A stretch of 64,000 nt of DNA from Buddleja alternifolia (GCA_019426215.1 CM033393.1:25360591-25424590); one strand, 5' to 3'. Positions 24,785 through 35,815 are shown, counted from the stretch's first letter. Notes: generated by a model not told the origin, from the sequence alone. Translations and numbers: made by a program.

Positions 24785-25296
24785 CTTCTATTTCCATTTT
24801 TTTTTAAATTTAAGACTACATAGTCTTCAATTTTGATAAATATAAAAAAACAAAATTGGTAAGATTAAAGAAGAAATGATTACCTTAATTACTCGTATCT
24901 CAACAACTCCTCAAAATCTAAACAAAATTCTGAAATATATTTAAAATCACATGTTAATAAATAATTAACATTTCATTAAATAATACTAATGTAAAATGTA
25001 TTATTGTAAATGCAGAATATTTAAAATCTAAACCTAATATATATAATAGTAATAGAAGAAGATAATGAAAATTTTAAGTAAAAAAAATTTTAAAACCACT
25101 TACCGGCAAGTTAGACACAATGATAGAAGGCAATAGAATGAAATGAAAATGAAAGAGCATGCTCGATTAAATAATAGTTCAATACACTAGTTTTGTCAAA
25201 TATATCACATGCATTGTCAGATAAAATTTGACTCGTCCACCACTTAATTAATTTTGACTTGTCAGCAAAAAAATACCGTTTTTTTTAATTGTACTG
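24785..25296. other. AT-rich MULE interior without gene
   Basis: Begins with the right arm of the palindrome broken by the LTR element (CTTCTATTTCC), then AT-rich DNA. No reading frame, domain or RNA gene seen. Confidence 0.6.
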
Positions 25297-25435
25297 CCGC
25301 TGACACGTGTCAACGGCTTATTCACAGCAGCTGACGCGGTGTCAGTGGCTTTAATAAAGCCGCTGACACCGCGTCAGTGGCTTTAATAAAGCCGCTGATA
25401 CCGGGGTAGTTGGCTTTAAAGCCAAGTGCCCCGTC
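25297..25435. repeat. GCTGACACCGCGTCAG palindrome cluster
   Basis: A near-perfect hairpin: arm 25331-25353 pairs with 25355-25377 over 23 positions with one G-T pair and a single-base turn. It is preceded by the short palindrome CCGCTGACACGTGTCAACGG (25297-25316) and followed by a decayed further unit to about 25425. It lies about 300 bp past the stop of the minus-strand small gene, inside the MULE. Confidence 0.8.
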
Positions 25436-25720
25436 AGTCCAATTTTCCACTTTTTTAAAAATAATTAATATATATTGTGATACGTTGGATTTTTTCGTGA
25501 TTTCGAGATGATTTTTCGGACTTTTTTGTAGATTTTTGGGGTTTGAATTGAAAATAAAAAATATAGATTGACTCACAAAAATTTTTACGATACGAGAACT
25601 GATTCATTTCGACATTCTGGTGGAAAAATACAATATGTAAAAGAACACACATTTGGGTAGTAACTTTTACCCTAAAAAAACTCAAATGTTAACACATGAT
25701 AAGTCAAAAATAAATTAAAT

Positions 25721-26140
25721 TTATTTATCCTCATTCGACATGTAATAGTTTGACCTGTATTGGGGATGAGTCAAAACATTACAAATTTCACGACGTGTGA
25801 GTCTTTGGCCTCTTGCAAACGCAAGTTCTTCTGCTAGTTGAAGCGTGTGATATCGAGAACGACATAAAAGCATTCTGTTGTTTTCTATTCTAATTCTTGA
25901 AACAGCCTGTCTGCAATTTTTGACATTGTTTCTCGGCATCAGTATTGATCGACGTCGTGGAATTCGAACGCCAAGTGTGAGAAGATCATTGACCAACTCC
26001 TCAGATTCAATAATTCGATGAGCCCATTCCCTCCTGAGTCCACAATAATACTCAACTGGGTCTTCAAAACGAAGTGCTTCGTATTGATCGTTTCTTTCTC
26101 GTAATAACCATGTATCTCTAAAGTTTGGATTCTCTCCCAT
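25721..26140 (-). CDS. small MULE-encoded protein A, unknown function
   Basis: ATG at 26140 gives about 140 residues, opening MGENPNFRDTW and ending PQYRSNYYMSNEDK. Rich in Arg, Glu and Asn; no signal peptide, membrane segment or zinc motif. It contains the block GVRIPRRRSILMPR followed by RIRIENNRM. The same blocks occur in the same order in protein B (26521-26922), and both proteins end with PQYRS followed by an acidic tail, so they are paralogues. Predicted mostly helical and basic in the middle, compatible with nucleic acid binding, but that is inference. Intact frame beside a broken transposase. I do not recognise the family. Confidence 0.65.
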   Translation of the reverse strand: MGENPNFRDTWLLRERNDQYEALRFEDPVEYYCGLRREWAHRIIESEELVNDLLTLGVRIPRRRSILMPRNNVKNCRQAVSRIRIENNRMLLCRSRYHTLQLAEELAFARGQRLTRREICNVLTHPQYRSNYYMSNEDK

Positions 26141-26520
26141 TTTCAATTCAATCTCAGAATAAAAAAAAAACAATGATGACTTTGTGCTGGTGATTTATAC
26201 ATTTATGAATTGGTTACTAATCATTCACGTGATCGGTTTGATTAGTCAAAACCATCACATGTCTCCAAGATATTGTCTGCCTGTGAACAAATTGACATCA
26301 CATGTCTTTTTTTTTTATTCATTTCTGTAACTGTTCATGGATTGCGACCCTTCATTGTCATAATTTTGTTACCTACTCACGTGATGAATTTGATGATTCA
26401 TGAGGGCTTTGGCAGCTATATATGTAAAGAGCAAATGGTTGTAAATCAAATAAACATTACACAAATGGAGCCTTTAGAGCTCCGAAATTGCACTATACTC
26501 CTGGTGATATTTTTCGCGCT
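26141..26520. promoter_or_regulatory. divergent promoter region between small genes A and B
   Basis: 380 bp separate the two start codons. It holds two G-boxes CACGTG (26226-26231 and 26378-26383), each in a similar TTAC...CACGTGAT...TTTGAT context, and two CACATGT sites (26256-26262 and 26299-26305). A TATATAT stretch near 26418 could serve gene B. Activity is inferred only from position and motifs. Confidence 0.45.
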
Positions 26521-26922
26521 ATGGGGCGTAGTTGGCAGTTGGATGATGATCACTATTACTCATTAAATCCAAATCAAAGATATTCAGAAGAGTATTTACA
26601 AAGAATGGAAGATGAATGGAGGTTTCGTGTCCAAGAACAAGATGGGCTTGTTACTGATTGTCGTGAACATCATATTCGTTGCCCTAGACGGAGAGCTATA
26701 ATCATGCCTCGGGTAACAAACCATGAAAAGACACTGGCCCTCAATAGGATACGTGAAGAGAATAATAGGATGGCTATGCGTATGACGCGTCTTAATTTCC
26801 AAGAAATATCTAGAGAGTATGTATTATCTGGTTATGTGCAAGAAGCAAGAGCTAGGTGGGAGCTCAGTGTAGGTCCTCAGTATCGATCAGATACTGAGAT
26901 GTCTGATGAAGAAATTAACTAG
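26521..26922 (+). CDS. small MULE-encoded protein B, paralogue of A
   Basis: First ATG in frame is at 26521 (about 133 residues), opening MGRSWQLDDDHYYSLNPN and ending PQYRSDTEMSDEEIN. Shared with protein A: an EDEW.F/REWAHR-like region, RCPRRRAIIMPR, RIREENNRM, and the PQYRS plus acidic end. Intact, no introns evident. The strong conservation of RRR-I-MPR and R-ENNRM against divergence elsewhere suggests these are functional blocks. Transcribed away from A. Function unknown; possible accessory protein of the element or a captured host gene that duplicated in inverted orientation. Confidence 0.65.
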   Translation: MGRSWQLDDDHYYSLNPNQRYSEEYLQRMEDEWRFRVQEQDGLVTDCREHHIRCPRRRAIIMPRVTNHEKTLALNRIREENNRMAMRMTRLNFQEISREYVLSGYVQEARARWELSVGPQYRSDTEMSDEEIN

Positions 26923-27229
26923 ATTGGTGTTAATTTGTTTAATATTGTTAATATGTCTATGTTTTGTACGTCTTTTTTTATATATATAATATAGTTAATA
27001 TATCTATGTCTGATATAGTTAACATGTCTTATTTTCGGCTTTTCTTTCATCTGCTGGGTAGAAACTTAATACTAAATTCGAAATTATATCTAAAAGTTCA
27101 AAATTCAAACATAAACCCTAAAATTCTACTTTCTAAACTAAAATTCATAACTAAAATTATTTATTTATTATGAAAATTTTCTTACAATCAACGAAAACTA
27201 GCTGACACAAAATACAAGCACATATGAGA

Positions 27230-29866
27230 TCAACGATCTGCCCAATCCATTTCATTATGTATTCTAGTTGTTCGATCTCTACCTACACGACGACTGACAC
27301 GTAGAGTTTCCTTATGGAACAACTCAAAAGGGGGGGTATCCCAATAGTGTTCCCCTGGCAATGGCGTGTAGATCCCTCTATACGTTGCTAAATATGGATG
27401 AATCTCATAATACGGCTTCACATAGTTTGCTGCTTCTACATCCCATCTCTTACATACAGATTGAACATGTGAGCAAGGTATTCCAAATTCACTCCATTTG
27501 CCACAATCACACTCCATTTTCCTAAGATTCACAACGTACCTATTCCCATTTCGTCCTCTCATCGGACGTGTGAAAACGTTAGCAGATTGCTCATGATAAT
27601 TAAATGTTTGTACTGCATTATTAGTGGTGCTCTCAGACCAACGTGTGTACATCTTATGCGCATAGCTTGTCCAAGGGAGTCCCTTCTCAAGCATCTCCCG
27701 ACCCCCGACAAATTGCAATTTGAAATGCTCTATGGAACGAAAAAATGTTATCTCTGCAATAGCTGTGACATGAAGACGACGAGCACCTTTGAATACATTA
27801 TTTATACTTTCAGCCATGTTGGTTGTCATAATGCCACACCGCCATCCTCCATCATAAACAAAAGTCCATTTTTCTTTGTCAATCGCATTTAAATACTGAT
27901 GAGCAACTCTATCATGTGATTTAATCTGATCCATGGCATTTTCAAACTTTCTTATTTGAGTCGATGAACCAGCTACCCAACATAGGTTCTTTAAGACCTT
28001 ATTTCTGAACTGACTATTAAAGTTTGAACATACGTGCCGCAGGCAATAGCGATGGACTACTCTAGGAGGGCAAAATTCAGGTATGTTTTCAACTGCTGAG
28101 AGGATTCCAGTATGACGATCAGAAATAAGACAAATGCATTCTTCAACCCCTTGTACAAAATGTTTGCTCAAATTCTCTAAAAACCATTTCCAAGATGCAA
28201 GTGTTTCATCATCCACAATGGCGAAAGCAAGAGGAAATATCTGCTTATTTGCGTCCATGGATGTCGCGATCAACATCTTATGCTTGTATTTTGTGTATAG
28301 ATGCGTTCCGTCTATGCATATGACTTTGCGACAGTGTCGAAATACATCTATACACGGCTTGAATGCCCAAAAGACATATTTGATGACCTTTTTTCGATCA
28401 TATCTTGTATCATAGTTATCCCATTCAACGACAGTGCCCGGGTTCCATTTTATGACAGCTCCCAAAAACTTAGGCAATTTTCTTACTGATTCCTCCCAAG
28501 TCCCATAAACAACTTCGCGTGCACGTTTCAAGCTGTACCAAGCCTTAGCATATGGAATATCAAACCCGAATTGATCATTCACCATTGTAATGACGTTGGC
28601 GATCTTGTATGCCGGATCAGTGCGAACAATATTTTCCAAAAGGGTAGCAACCAAATTTTTGTCCAAGTTACAGTGATTGCTAGACACTAAATCCAAGAGA
28701 CATGTATGAGACCCATAATACTTTGTGATCTTGAAGCATCGAATATTTTCTTTGTATATTGCTCGGAGGGCCCATCTGCATTTAACTGTTGAGTTTTTGT
28801 GTTTGCATTTCACTCTCCATAGTGTCGGGTTACTCAACTCCATGACATACTCGCGCTTCGCATGTCGCACTGAGTAATCTTTCACAGCACAAATGAGATG
28901 TTTCTTGTCTTTGAAGACCATGTGTAAGTCGAGATTTCCTTTTCTAAAATCATAAAACTTACCCTTTGATGCAGCTTGGATATCAATAGAGTCTGCTTCT
29001 ACCTCTGGATATGTTCTGGAGTAGAACGGTGTGACTGGATATAACATGTCCACATTAACTGACAGAGGTATTGGATCATTAATGGGCTCTTGATGTTGCG
29101 GTGATGTTCTTACGCCAGGCTGTGACAATGTCTCCAACATGACATTGACATTGACATCTCCCTCATCATCAGGTGGAATAGGGTAATCAATTTCATCTGG
29201 CTCTGAATCACTCAATTCTGAATCATTAAAACATTCTTGTTGTGGCTCATGGGCAAATTCAGCATTATCAGGCTCTCTATAACTCTGCGATTCAGAATTG
29301 TGTTGCCAATTGCCCCCAATTTCATGTGATGATGTAGAGGCACCTACACAATAGTCATGCAACCCAAAACTTTCCATTCCTTGTGTCACCGCTGGCAGGT
29401 CAGGTATAGCAGGTTATGTTAAAAGCGACATGTAATGGTCAAGCTCTTGGTTAACGGGCATCTCTTGTGTTAAAAGAGACGCGTATGTGCCCCACTCTTG
29501 GGACAAAGGCATATCCGGAACAATATTATTGTACCTTTCATCTTTTTCAATATAGACATGTAAGCTATTAATCTCACCATCAGGATCCATGAAAAATCTT
29601 AGGCTTTCATCATCGGTTATCTCCAAAATGGATTTTTTTATCACAGATCGATACTCGCATGAATATTTAGCAAATACTTTCAGCGAAAATCGATCAATAT
29701 CTATTCGAGTTTGCATATACAATCTCGCCAGTAAATCAGTAAAGTTTGTCGAACGTAGTAGTCTCATATACCCAACTGGAGGAATGCTATATGTGATAGA
29801 ATTTGACTCTTGTAGTATTTGACCTCCCGAGTACACCATAACATCAATTTTGTTGAGGTTCGACAT
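27230..29866 (-). pseudogene. MuDR/MULE-type DDE transposase with one in-frame stop
   Basis: ATG at 29866 starts a 150-codon segment ending in TAA at 29414-29416; the same frame continues without another stop to 27230, 879 codons in all. The first 105 residues resemble the N-terminal domain of MuDR proteins. Counting the downstream segment from 29389: acidic linker (50-100), DNA-binding MuDR domain with CKHKN...C...SHTC pattern (about 150-230), MULE DDE domain with D360 (VICIDGTHL), D424 (LISDRHTG) and E527 (TTNMAESIN), then a SWIM zinc finger C627-C629-C639-H641 (MECDCGKW...IPCSHV). All catalytic residues are kept. The enzyme cuts and joins element ends in the nucleus. Only the one stop is seen, so decay is recent or the stop is read through. 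Confidence 0.93.
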
Positions 29867-30784
29867 ATCTTCAAAAAATAAATAAACTCGAAAAATTAGT
29901 TCAAGGGACCACTAACTTATCAAATTATCATCCACATATTTTGTAATTTAATGGGCATAAAATATTGATTTCCTTGCCACACACAATTATATTAATACTT
30001 AGATAAGAACAAATAAACGATTTCAGGTCAATATCACGGCTATTAATTAGTTACTCATCCTTAACATCATACAACACAGAATTCTATTCAAAATACTTCA
30101 TCAGGCATTCCTTACTTTCTCTAAAAATCTGAAATAACTTCCAAAACATAAATATATACACAATGCGTATGCAATCTGAAATAAGTTCCAAAACATAAAT
30201 ATAAACATAAATAAGACTTATAATTAAATCAAATATAGCATATTATTTACCTGTAATCCATAAATTTGACTCCAAATATGAATTATTTTTTTCAAAGCAC
30301 AATGCGTACAATCTACAATTAATACAAACAAAACCATTAACATAAATAACTAAATAAAGTTTACAAATAATAATAATATGTAAATTTATTTTTTACCTGA
30401 TAATTTGAACTTCAAAAAGTATCCGGATATGAATTCTTCTCAAGTAGCTGAAAGAAAGTTGAAGAAAAATATGAACGAGTAAAACTTTCTTCAATTTGAG
30501 AGAATGAGAAAACTTTCCAAAAGTGAGAGTGAAAACATTCTGTAGGTGAATTTATAGATGGAGTTAGGATTCCCAAAAAAAAAATTAAAATTGTCAATAT
30601 TCATTTTTAAATATTTATGAACAGGGCATGTCGCCTTCAAGATAAAACAAAAGATGAATAGTTAATATTTTCATTAATATAATTGTAAAAATGGCAGTCA
30701 AAAGTGAATACGACATTATAGAAAAATGGTAGAAAAAATTATAGTAATTAAGAAAAAAATCCCTAACCCTAACTAACAATTTTC
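29867..30784. other. upstream region of MULE transposase
   Basis: AT-rich, no supported coding frame. It should contain the promoter and 5' leader of the transposase on the minus strand; no clear TATA box or splice site could be chosen. Confidence 0.5.
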
Positions 30785-31136
30785 GAAATTTAAAAAAAAA
30801 AAAAGTTGAAGACGACATTTAAAATGTCTTCTTCAATTCTTTATTTTTTTTAATATATGAACAGTGAAGACGACATTTTTCACTGTTTATGAATAATAAT
30901 AAAAAATCGGATGAACAGTGAAGACGACATTTAAAATGTCGCCTTCACTGTTCATATATTAAAAAAAATAAAGAATTGAAGACGACATTTTAAATGTCGT
31001 CTTGAAGTTCAGAAAAAAAAAAATTAAATTCACATGAAGACGGCATTTCAAATGCCGTCTTACATTAAAAAAATAATGATTTTAAAACTATATTATTTTG
31101 AGAATTTTTTTTTTATATTAATCAAATAAAAAACCC
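30785..31136 (-). repeat. right MULE terminal inverted repeat with five palindromes
   Basis: Inverted match to 15731-16085, with palindromes at about 30808, 30866, 30910, 30978 and 31034 in the same order and spacing as on the left. The unit near 30866 has lost part of its centre. Confidence 0.85.
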
Positions 31137-31146
31137 ATATATCTAG

Positions 31147-31844
31147 ATTCCGTTTAATTATTGAGTTTGTTTGCATCTGTGACCTGCAGAAATTCCAAAG
31201 GAAGAAATAGATTATTCAGTTAAGAAATAGTAAAATGTCGCTCATAAACATGATTAAATATGTTCAGATTATAAAATCTTTTGGAGAATCATCAATTGAA
31301 AGATCATGACAGAGAGCTCCGAATAGTATAAGAATGGCGAAGCAGAGAAGGAAATTGACTAGGAGGAGAGTAATTGACTTGAGGGTAATATTATCCAACT
31401 TTGAGAATATTGCTGTAATTGGTCTGGCACTATCACTAACCTAATAATAATATTGGTGTTTGATGAAACCAAATAAATATATATATATATATTGGTGCTT
31501 GATCAAAGAAAAAAAATACGAATCTTGGTGATTAATTAGTGATTGATTAATTTAATGTGATGCATGGATGCACGTGCTATTCTCTATATAGCCATGAGGT
31601 GGGAATATCTTCAATAACCAGACTAGGTAATTTTTCCATTTTGCAGTAGGAGCAAGAGACTGAAAGTGGATTTCTTCCAAAAAAATAAATGATCCGATCA
31701 TGATCATGATCATTTAACTTTTTAGACCGCAGAATCATTATGATTTCAAGATCGTATACTTATTTCCAAATAGATCATGGAAACATCATCCTGATATAAA
31801 ATATTTAGTCATAAGTATTAATAAACACTTATGTCTAATTAAAA
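31147..31844. other. intergenic DNA with a short unsupported ORF
   Basis: No gene supported. On the minus strand 31440-31264 a 58-codon frame after an acceptor-like TTATTATTAG has a hydrophobic stretch (ITLLLVNFLLCFAILILFGA) and ends normally, but there is no start codon and no homology I recognise. Confidence 0.4.
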
Positions 31845-32159
31845 GGGAAGATTACACACATACCCCTCACTTATTGTGTAATGACCAAAACTCCCCCACT
31901 TATTGAATATTACCCACATACACCCTCATGTTACCAATGACTCTATTGACCCATATCTTACAAATAGACCCCTTCCACATACACCCTCATGTTACAGATT
32001 TTTTACAATGACTCTCTATGCTTGTTTAACAATTTCTTATAACTTTACCCATGTTAATCTTACAAATAGACCCCTAGAAAGGGGTTTTGGTAATTATATA
32101 AAAAGTGAGGAGGAGTTTTGATGATTACACAATAAGTGAGGGGTTTGTATAATTTTCCC
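31845..32159. mobile_element. MITE with about 60-bp terminal inverted repeats
   Basis: 315 bp. Left end GGGAAGATTACACA, right end complement GGGAAAATTATACA; the match continues through CCCCTCACTTATTGTGTAAT. The interior repeats TACACCCTCATGTTAC twice. No clear target duplication, no coding capacity. Superfamily not assigned. Confidence 0.8.
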
Positions 32160-32965
32160 AATCTAGCTAAAATGATTTTGTTAAATTGTATATAAGCTTA
32201 ACTACTTGAAGAGAAACATGTGGGCTTAGAAATGCATTTTCTCAACATAGCCATAACTAATAGGATATATAAGATCAGGAAGAAAAAAAGACTAGGGTTA
32301 TGCGTACGTATATTATAATTAAATAATCCTTTTTTTTCTAATATTATTTTTGCTATTCATCTTATTTAGCTGGTTCATGCATCAGTGCATTTACAGTGTT
32401 TTCAAGGACACAGAATGCATTATAGAAATTAAAATTCAACCAGATTGAGTTGCTCCAACATGTGTCCCTTGACATTATCAAATATCACATGGGATGAGCC
32501 TCAAATATTTATGATTAAAAATTAAAGTATTAATATATATATATATGGGTCCCACTTCCATATTGCAATATATATATCTGCACATTCCTATCTAAACATT
32601 GGAGTAGGTGGACTTTGAAATACTTTTGCTTAATTCTCTCCTCTTCTCCATCAACAACAGTTTATTGCACAATCTAGAGATCGATCGAGTGTGGAACGGA
32701 TATTCCACATTTAATTGCTTTTCGCCCATCAAAAACACGCCACTTTTGAAAAGACCACCACCCCCACCTACCTTCATAACCCAGTTTCACTAATTAAATA
32801 CTACATATATATATTAGCTAATTCTGAAAAAGTACCACCACTCACACTCCACTTTTGGATACTACTTTACTTGCCAAGTTGCCGCCCAAAACATATAAAA
32901 GAGTTTACCTTATCAGCAATCTAGGATAAACTTGTCATTTCATGAGCAATTCAACCCGATTGTAA

Positions 32966-33003
32966 GTACTCGTGTATGATATGGCTCTATCATACACGAG
33001 TAC
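32966..33003. repeat. perfect 16-bp stem hairpin
   Basis: Arm GTACTCGTGTATGATA (32966-32981) and its exact reverse complement (32988-33003) around TGGCTC. No T-run follows, so a terminator role is unlikely; too short for a plant microRNA precursor. Confidence 0.85.
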
Positions 33004-33736
33004 AACTCCTAGAAAAATTTATGATGGACCAAAAGTATTACTCCTGATTCTCTATCAATCACAAATGCACAAGTGTTGGTGTGATTTTCATACTCACCCA
33101 CCTTGTGAAAGGCACCCCACCACTTGTGAATATATAATGGATAGTGGATCGGGTGCAATGTTCTCGATCCACCATAAAATTATCTTACACCTCCTTGAAT
33201 TTAAAGGTGTCATCAAAATAAAATCATATCTAATATGATATTAAAAAAGATAATGAATCAATTTCATGATAAACGTAGAATATTGTCTAACTATTATCAA
33301 AATAGAAAATAACTCACATGTTGTAGGTAAGAATAGAACCAAAAACTTTTAATATTTTGAGATCTCAATTTTATAATTTTATAAGTAGAACTAGACTTCA
33401 TTTGAATGCCAAGAGGAGAACTAAATATAGCAATATTAGTGGTACACTAATCACTTATGCGATTCAAATTGAAATACCAAGAAGGTTGTCAGGAATTGAA
33501 CCAATATTTTATATCTATTTTTGCAATGAGTACAAATTATTTCTCATACATAAAATTATAATTTTATTTCCAAAACTGCAATCTCATTTAAAAGTAATAA
33601 TGTGGAACCACTCACCATAAATCATTGTTTCAAAAAGTATATATAAAAATATCCAAAGCATGAAATCATTAGAATGTTGAAATCCATGGTACTTTTACAT
33701 ATGGAAAAGTTGCAATGGATAGTCAATAATGGAATT

Positions 33737-33796
33737 AAGATCCATGATAGGTTTTTTTTTTTTTTTTTTTTTTTTGGTGACAAAGATCCATGATAG
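33737..33796 (-). mobile_element. micro-retroposon with 14-bp target duplication
   Basis: AAGATCCATGATAG occurs at 33737-33750 and 33783-33796. Between them are 32 bp: G, 24 T residues, then GGTGACA. On the minus strand this is seven bases followed by a poly(A) tail, with a long target duplication, as expected of a severely 5'-truncated LINE or SINE product. Confidence 0.75.
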
Positions 33797-34495
33797 TGGC
33801 GGTGGAAAGAAGACTCAAGAAAGTGAAAAGTGACAACAAAGGGGCATACATTACCTGTTCAAAAAAAATAAAAAAAATGGGCATATATTAAGTGTCGGAT
33901 AACTATGTTGCTAGACGCTAGTGGCTACTTATCAAAAAAGAAAAGGACCACTATGTAGCTAGTCATAGCTGTACTTGCCGGCCGTACGGACGATTGGCAT
34001 GAAATCACGTGCCCTGATTCATTCCTCTTTTTTTCTTTTTTTGGAACAGAGCCCTGCTTCATTCTTCAAAAACTCAGAAGTTTACCACAAAAATAAGTGG
34101 GAGGAGGAGTTTGGACCACTTGTAGCTAAGAAAGGAGAAAAAAAAAAAGCTTTTAAAGTCGTACTTCTTTTAAAATTAAATACGAACAGATAATCTATAT
34201 ATCTAGTTTGATAAATTTAAGTTGATGGTCATAATTACGGAGTATAAAGATTAAAGACTATATTTAGCTTTATAATAGAGGGGAGAGCCACAATTTGTGG
34301 CAGCTTAAATTCAAACTCAAAACCTTTCACATAAAGTGGGAGGTTGATACAATTAGACCAATAGGTCTTGAGTAGCTTCTAAAAACATACTAAAGGGTAA
34401 ACTTTTAATTCAATGAAGATATTACAATTTATTTGAATTGAACAACGTCCAATGTTATCGATCACTAAATTTTTTATTATTTAATGATATTCAAT

Positions 34496-35794
34496 TAGAG
34501 GTGGCAAATAGGTGAATCAGATCGGTTTTGGATCGGGTCCAATTGGACCGGTTTCAAGATGGGTTGGTTTTATTATGGGTTTGAAACTATGGGTTTAATA
34601 TGGATTGGTTCCAAATTGGATTGGGTTTGATTTTTACTAGATCCTATAAAAGGAACCATAATGGATCCACAATAGAACCAAACAAAACCAACAGCCAAAT
34701 GGTTTCTGTTGAGAATCAAAATTGGCGAAGTGAACTGATCATAGGTGAAGTAAACCAATAGATTCAATTTCTGGCAACTGACCATTGCACCTAAGAATTC
34801 TTTAATCATCAATCTTGTTTTTTCTTTCTTTCCACTATAATTTAATTAATAATATTATTTTAATTATTTACACATCTCAATTCTCGTTCCTTTGTTAACG
34901 TCCTATCACTCCATCCTACTCAAATTATCAAATTATGATAGATCATTACAGATGTTATTGCTCATATAAGATAATTCTTATTTCAATATTTGATTCCAGA
35001 AAGACAAATGGAATTTAGCATATCAATGTATCTTGTTTTATATAATAATTATCCATCTCTTTAAATTTTAGAATTTTGGATTATTAAATGCAACACTTAT
35101 ACTATATTTTAATTAGAAATTATTTTCTTACACCCTGTCATAGGAGAAAACTATATTTTAATTTATATATAAAATTATAAGAATTACTTTTAGTAGACTA
35201 GGGTCGTTCTTGTCCGTTTATTGATTTAAAATAAAAGTTGGGTGGCTTTATCATAATGTGGAGTGTTATTATAAACTTCCTGAAATTATATATATATATA
35301 TATATATTCTCACCAAACAAAATGTTATTATTAATCCGAACCAGAAAAGCTCAAAATTGCAGGAATTAAAAATGGATTCTTAAATTCTTTGATGGGCATT
35401 AAATGAATTCTCAATTCTTTCTTTTGGATAATAGATTATCATATATAGCAGCAGTAGTATAGTAGAAGACACTGCTTTTGTGTTTTAAATACGCAATTTA
35501 TGAATTAAACTCGTGTCAAAACTATTTCTTCATAATCCCCACCACATTTCATACATAACTATAAACTTTGGTAAAGATTGGATTGGACCCAAGGTAGACC
35601 CAACTTTGATCCAAGGTGGAACTAAGTGGAAACCAACTTAAATCCAAGATGGAACCAAATTTAACCCAACCCAATGGAACCCATTAAGAACCAACCCAAC
35701 CCAACTCAAGACTAAAAAATCAAGGAACCAACCCAACCCAATACTACTTGGATTGGGTTGAAACCATGGATCCTGAACCATTTTGCCCCCTCTA
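34496..35794. mobile_element. non-autonomous hAT-like element
   Basis: 1299 bp. Left end TAGAGGTGGCAAA, right end TTTTGCCCCCTCTA, an inverted pair typical of plant hAT termini. The 8-bp flanks TATTCAAT (34488-34495) and TACTCAAT (35795-35802) differ at one base, the hAT duplication length. Subterminal parts are full of GGTTGG/CCAACC-type short repeats. No transposase frame. Confidence 0.85.
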
Positions 35795-35815
35795 TACTCA
35801 ATTGTTTATTAGACA

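Larger units (their letters stand above)
15731..31136. mobile_element. Mutator-like element (MULE) with plant mobile domain gene
   Basis: Terminal inverted repeats of about 350 bp (GGGTTTTTTATTTGATTAAT inward) are bounded by a perfect 10-bp duplication ATATATCTAG (15721-15730 and 31137-31146), the 9-11 bp class typical of MULEs. Contents: plant mobile domain gene on the minus strand (16407-19061), a later LTR-element insertion (19376-24779), two small paralogous genes in divergent orientation (25721-26140 minus, 26521-26922 plus), and a MuDR-type transposase on the minus strand (27230-29866). Total 15.4 kb; about 10.0 kb without the nested element. Transposase and mobile domain gene carry stops, so this copy is probably immobile on its own. 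Confidence 0.92.
32160..34487. other. gene-free intergenic DNA
   Basis: Only short overlapping chance frames. Holds a perfect 16-bp-stem hairpin (32966-33003) and a poly(T) micro-insertion (33737-33796), listed separately. Otherwise AT-rich and unremarkable. Confidence 0.6.

Noticed and set aside
26273..26566. 97-codon plus-strand frame overlapping small gene B
   Set aside because: Overlaps B in another frame, includes poly-Phe from a T run, and has no counterpart near gene A.
34264..34380. Possible SINE with a box-B-like motif and a GCCACAA/TTGTGGC palindrome
   Set aside because: No box A, no tail and no target duplication could be defined.
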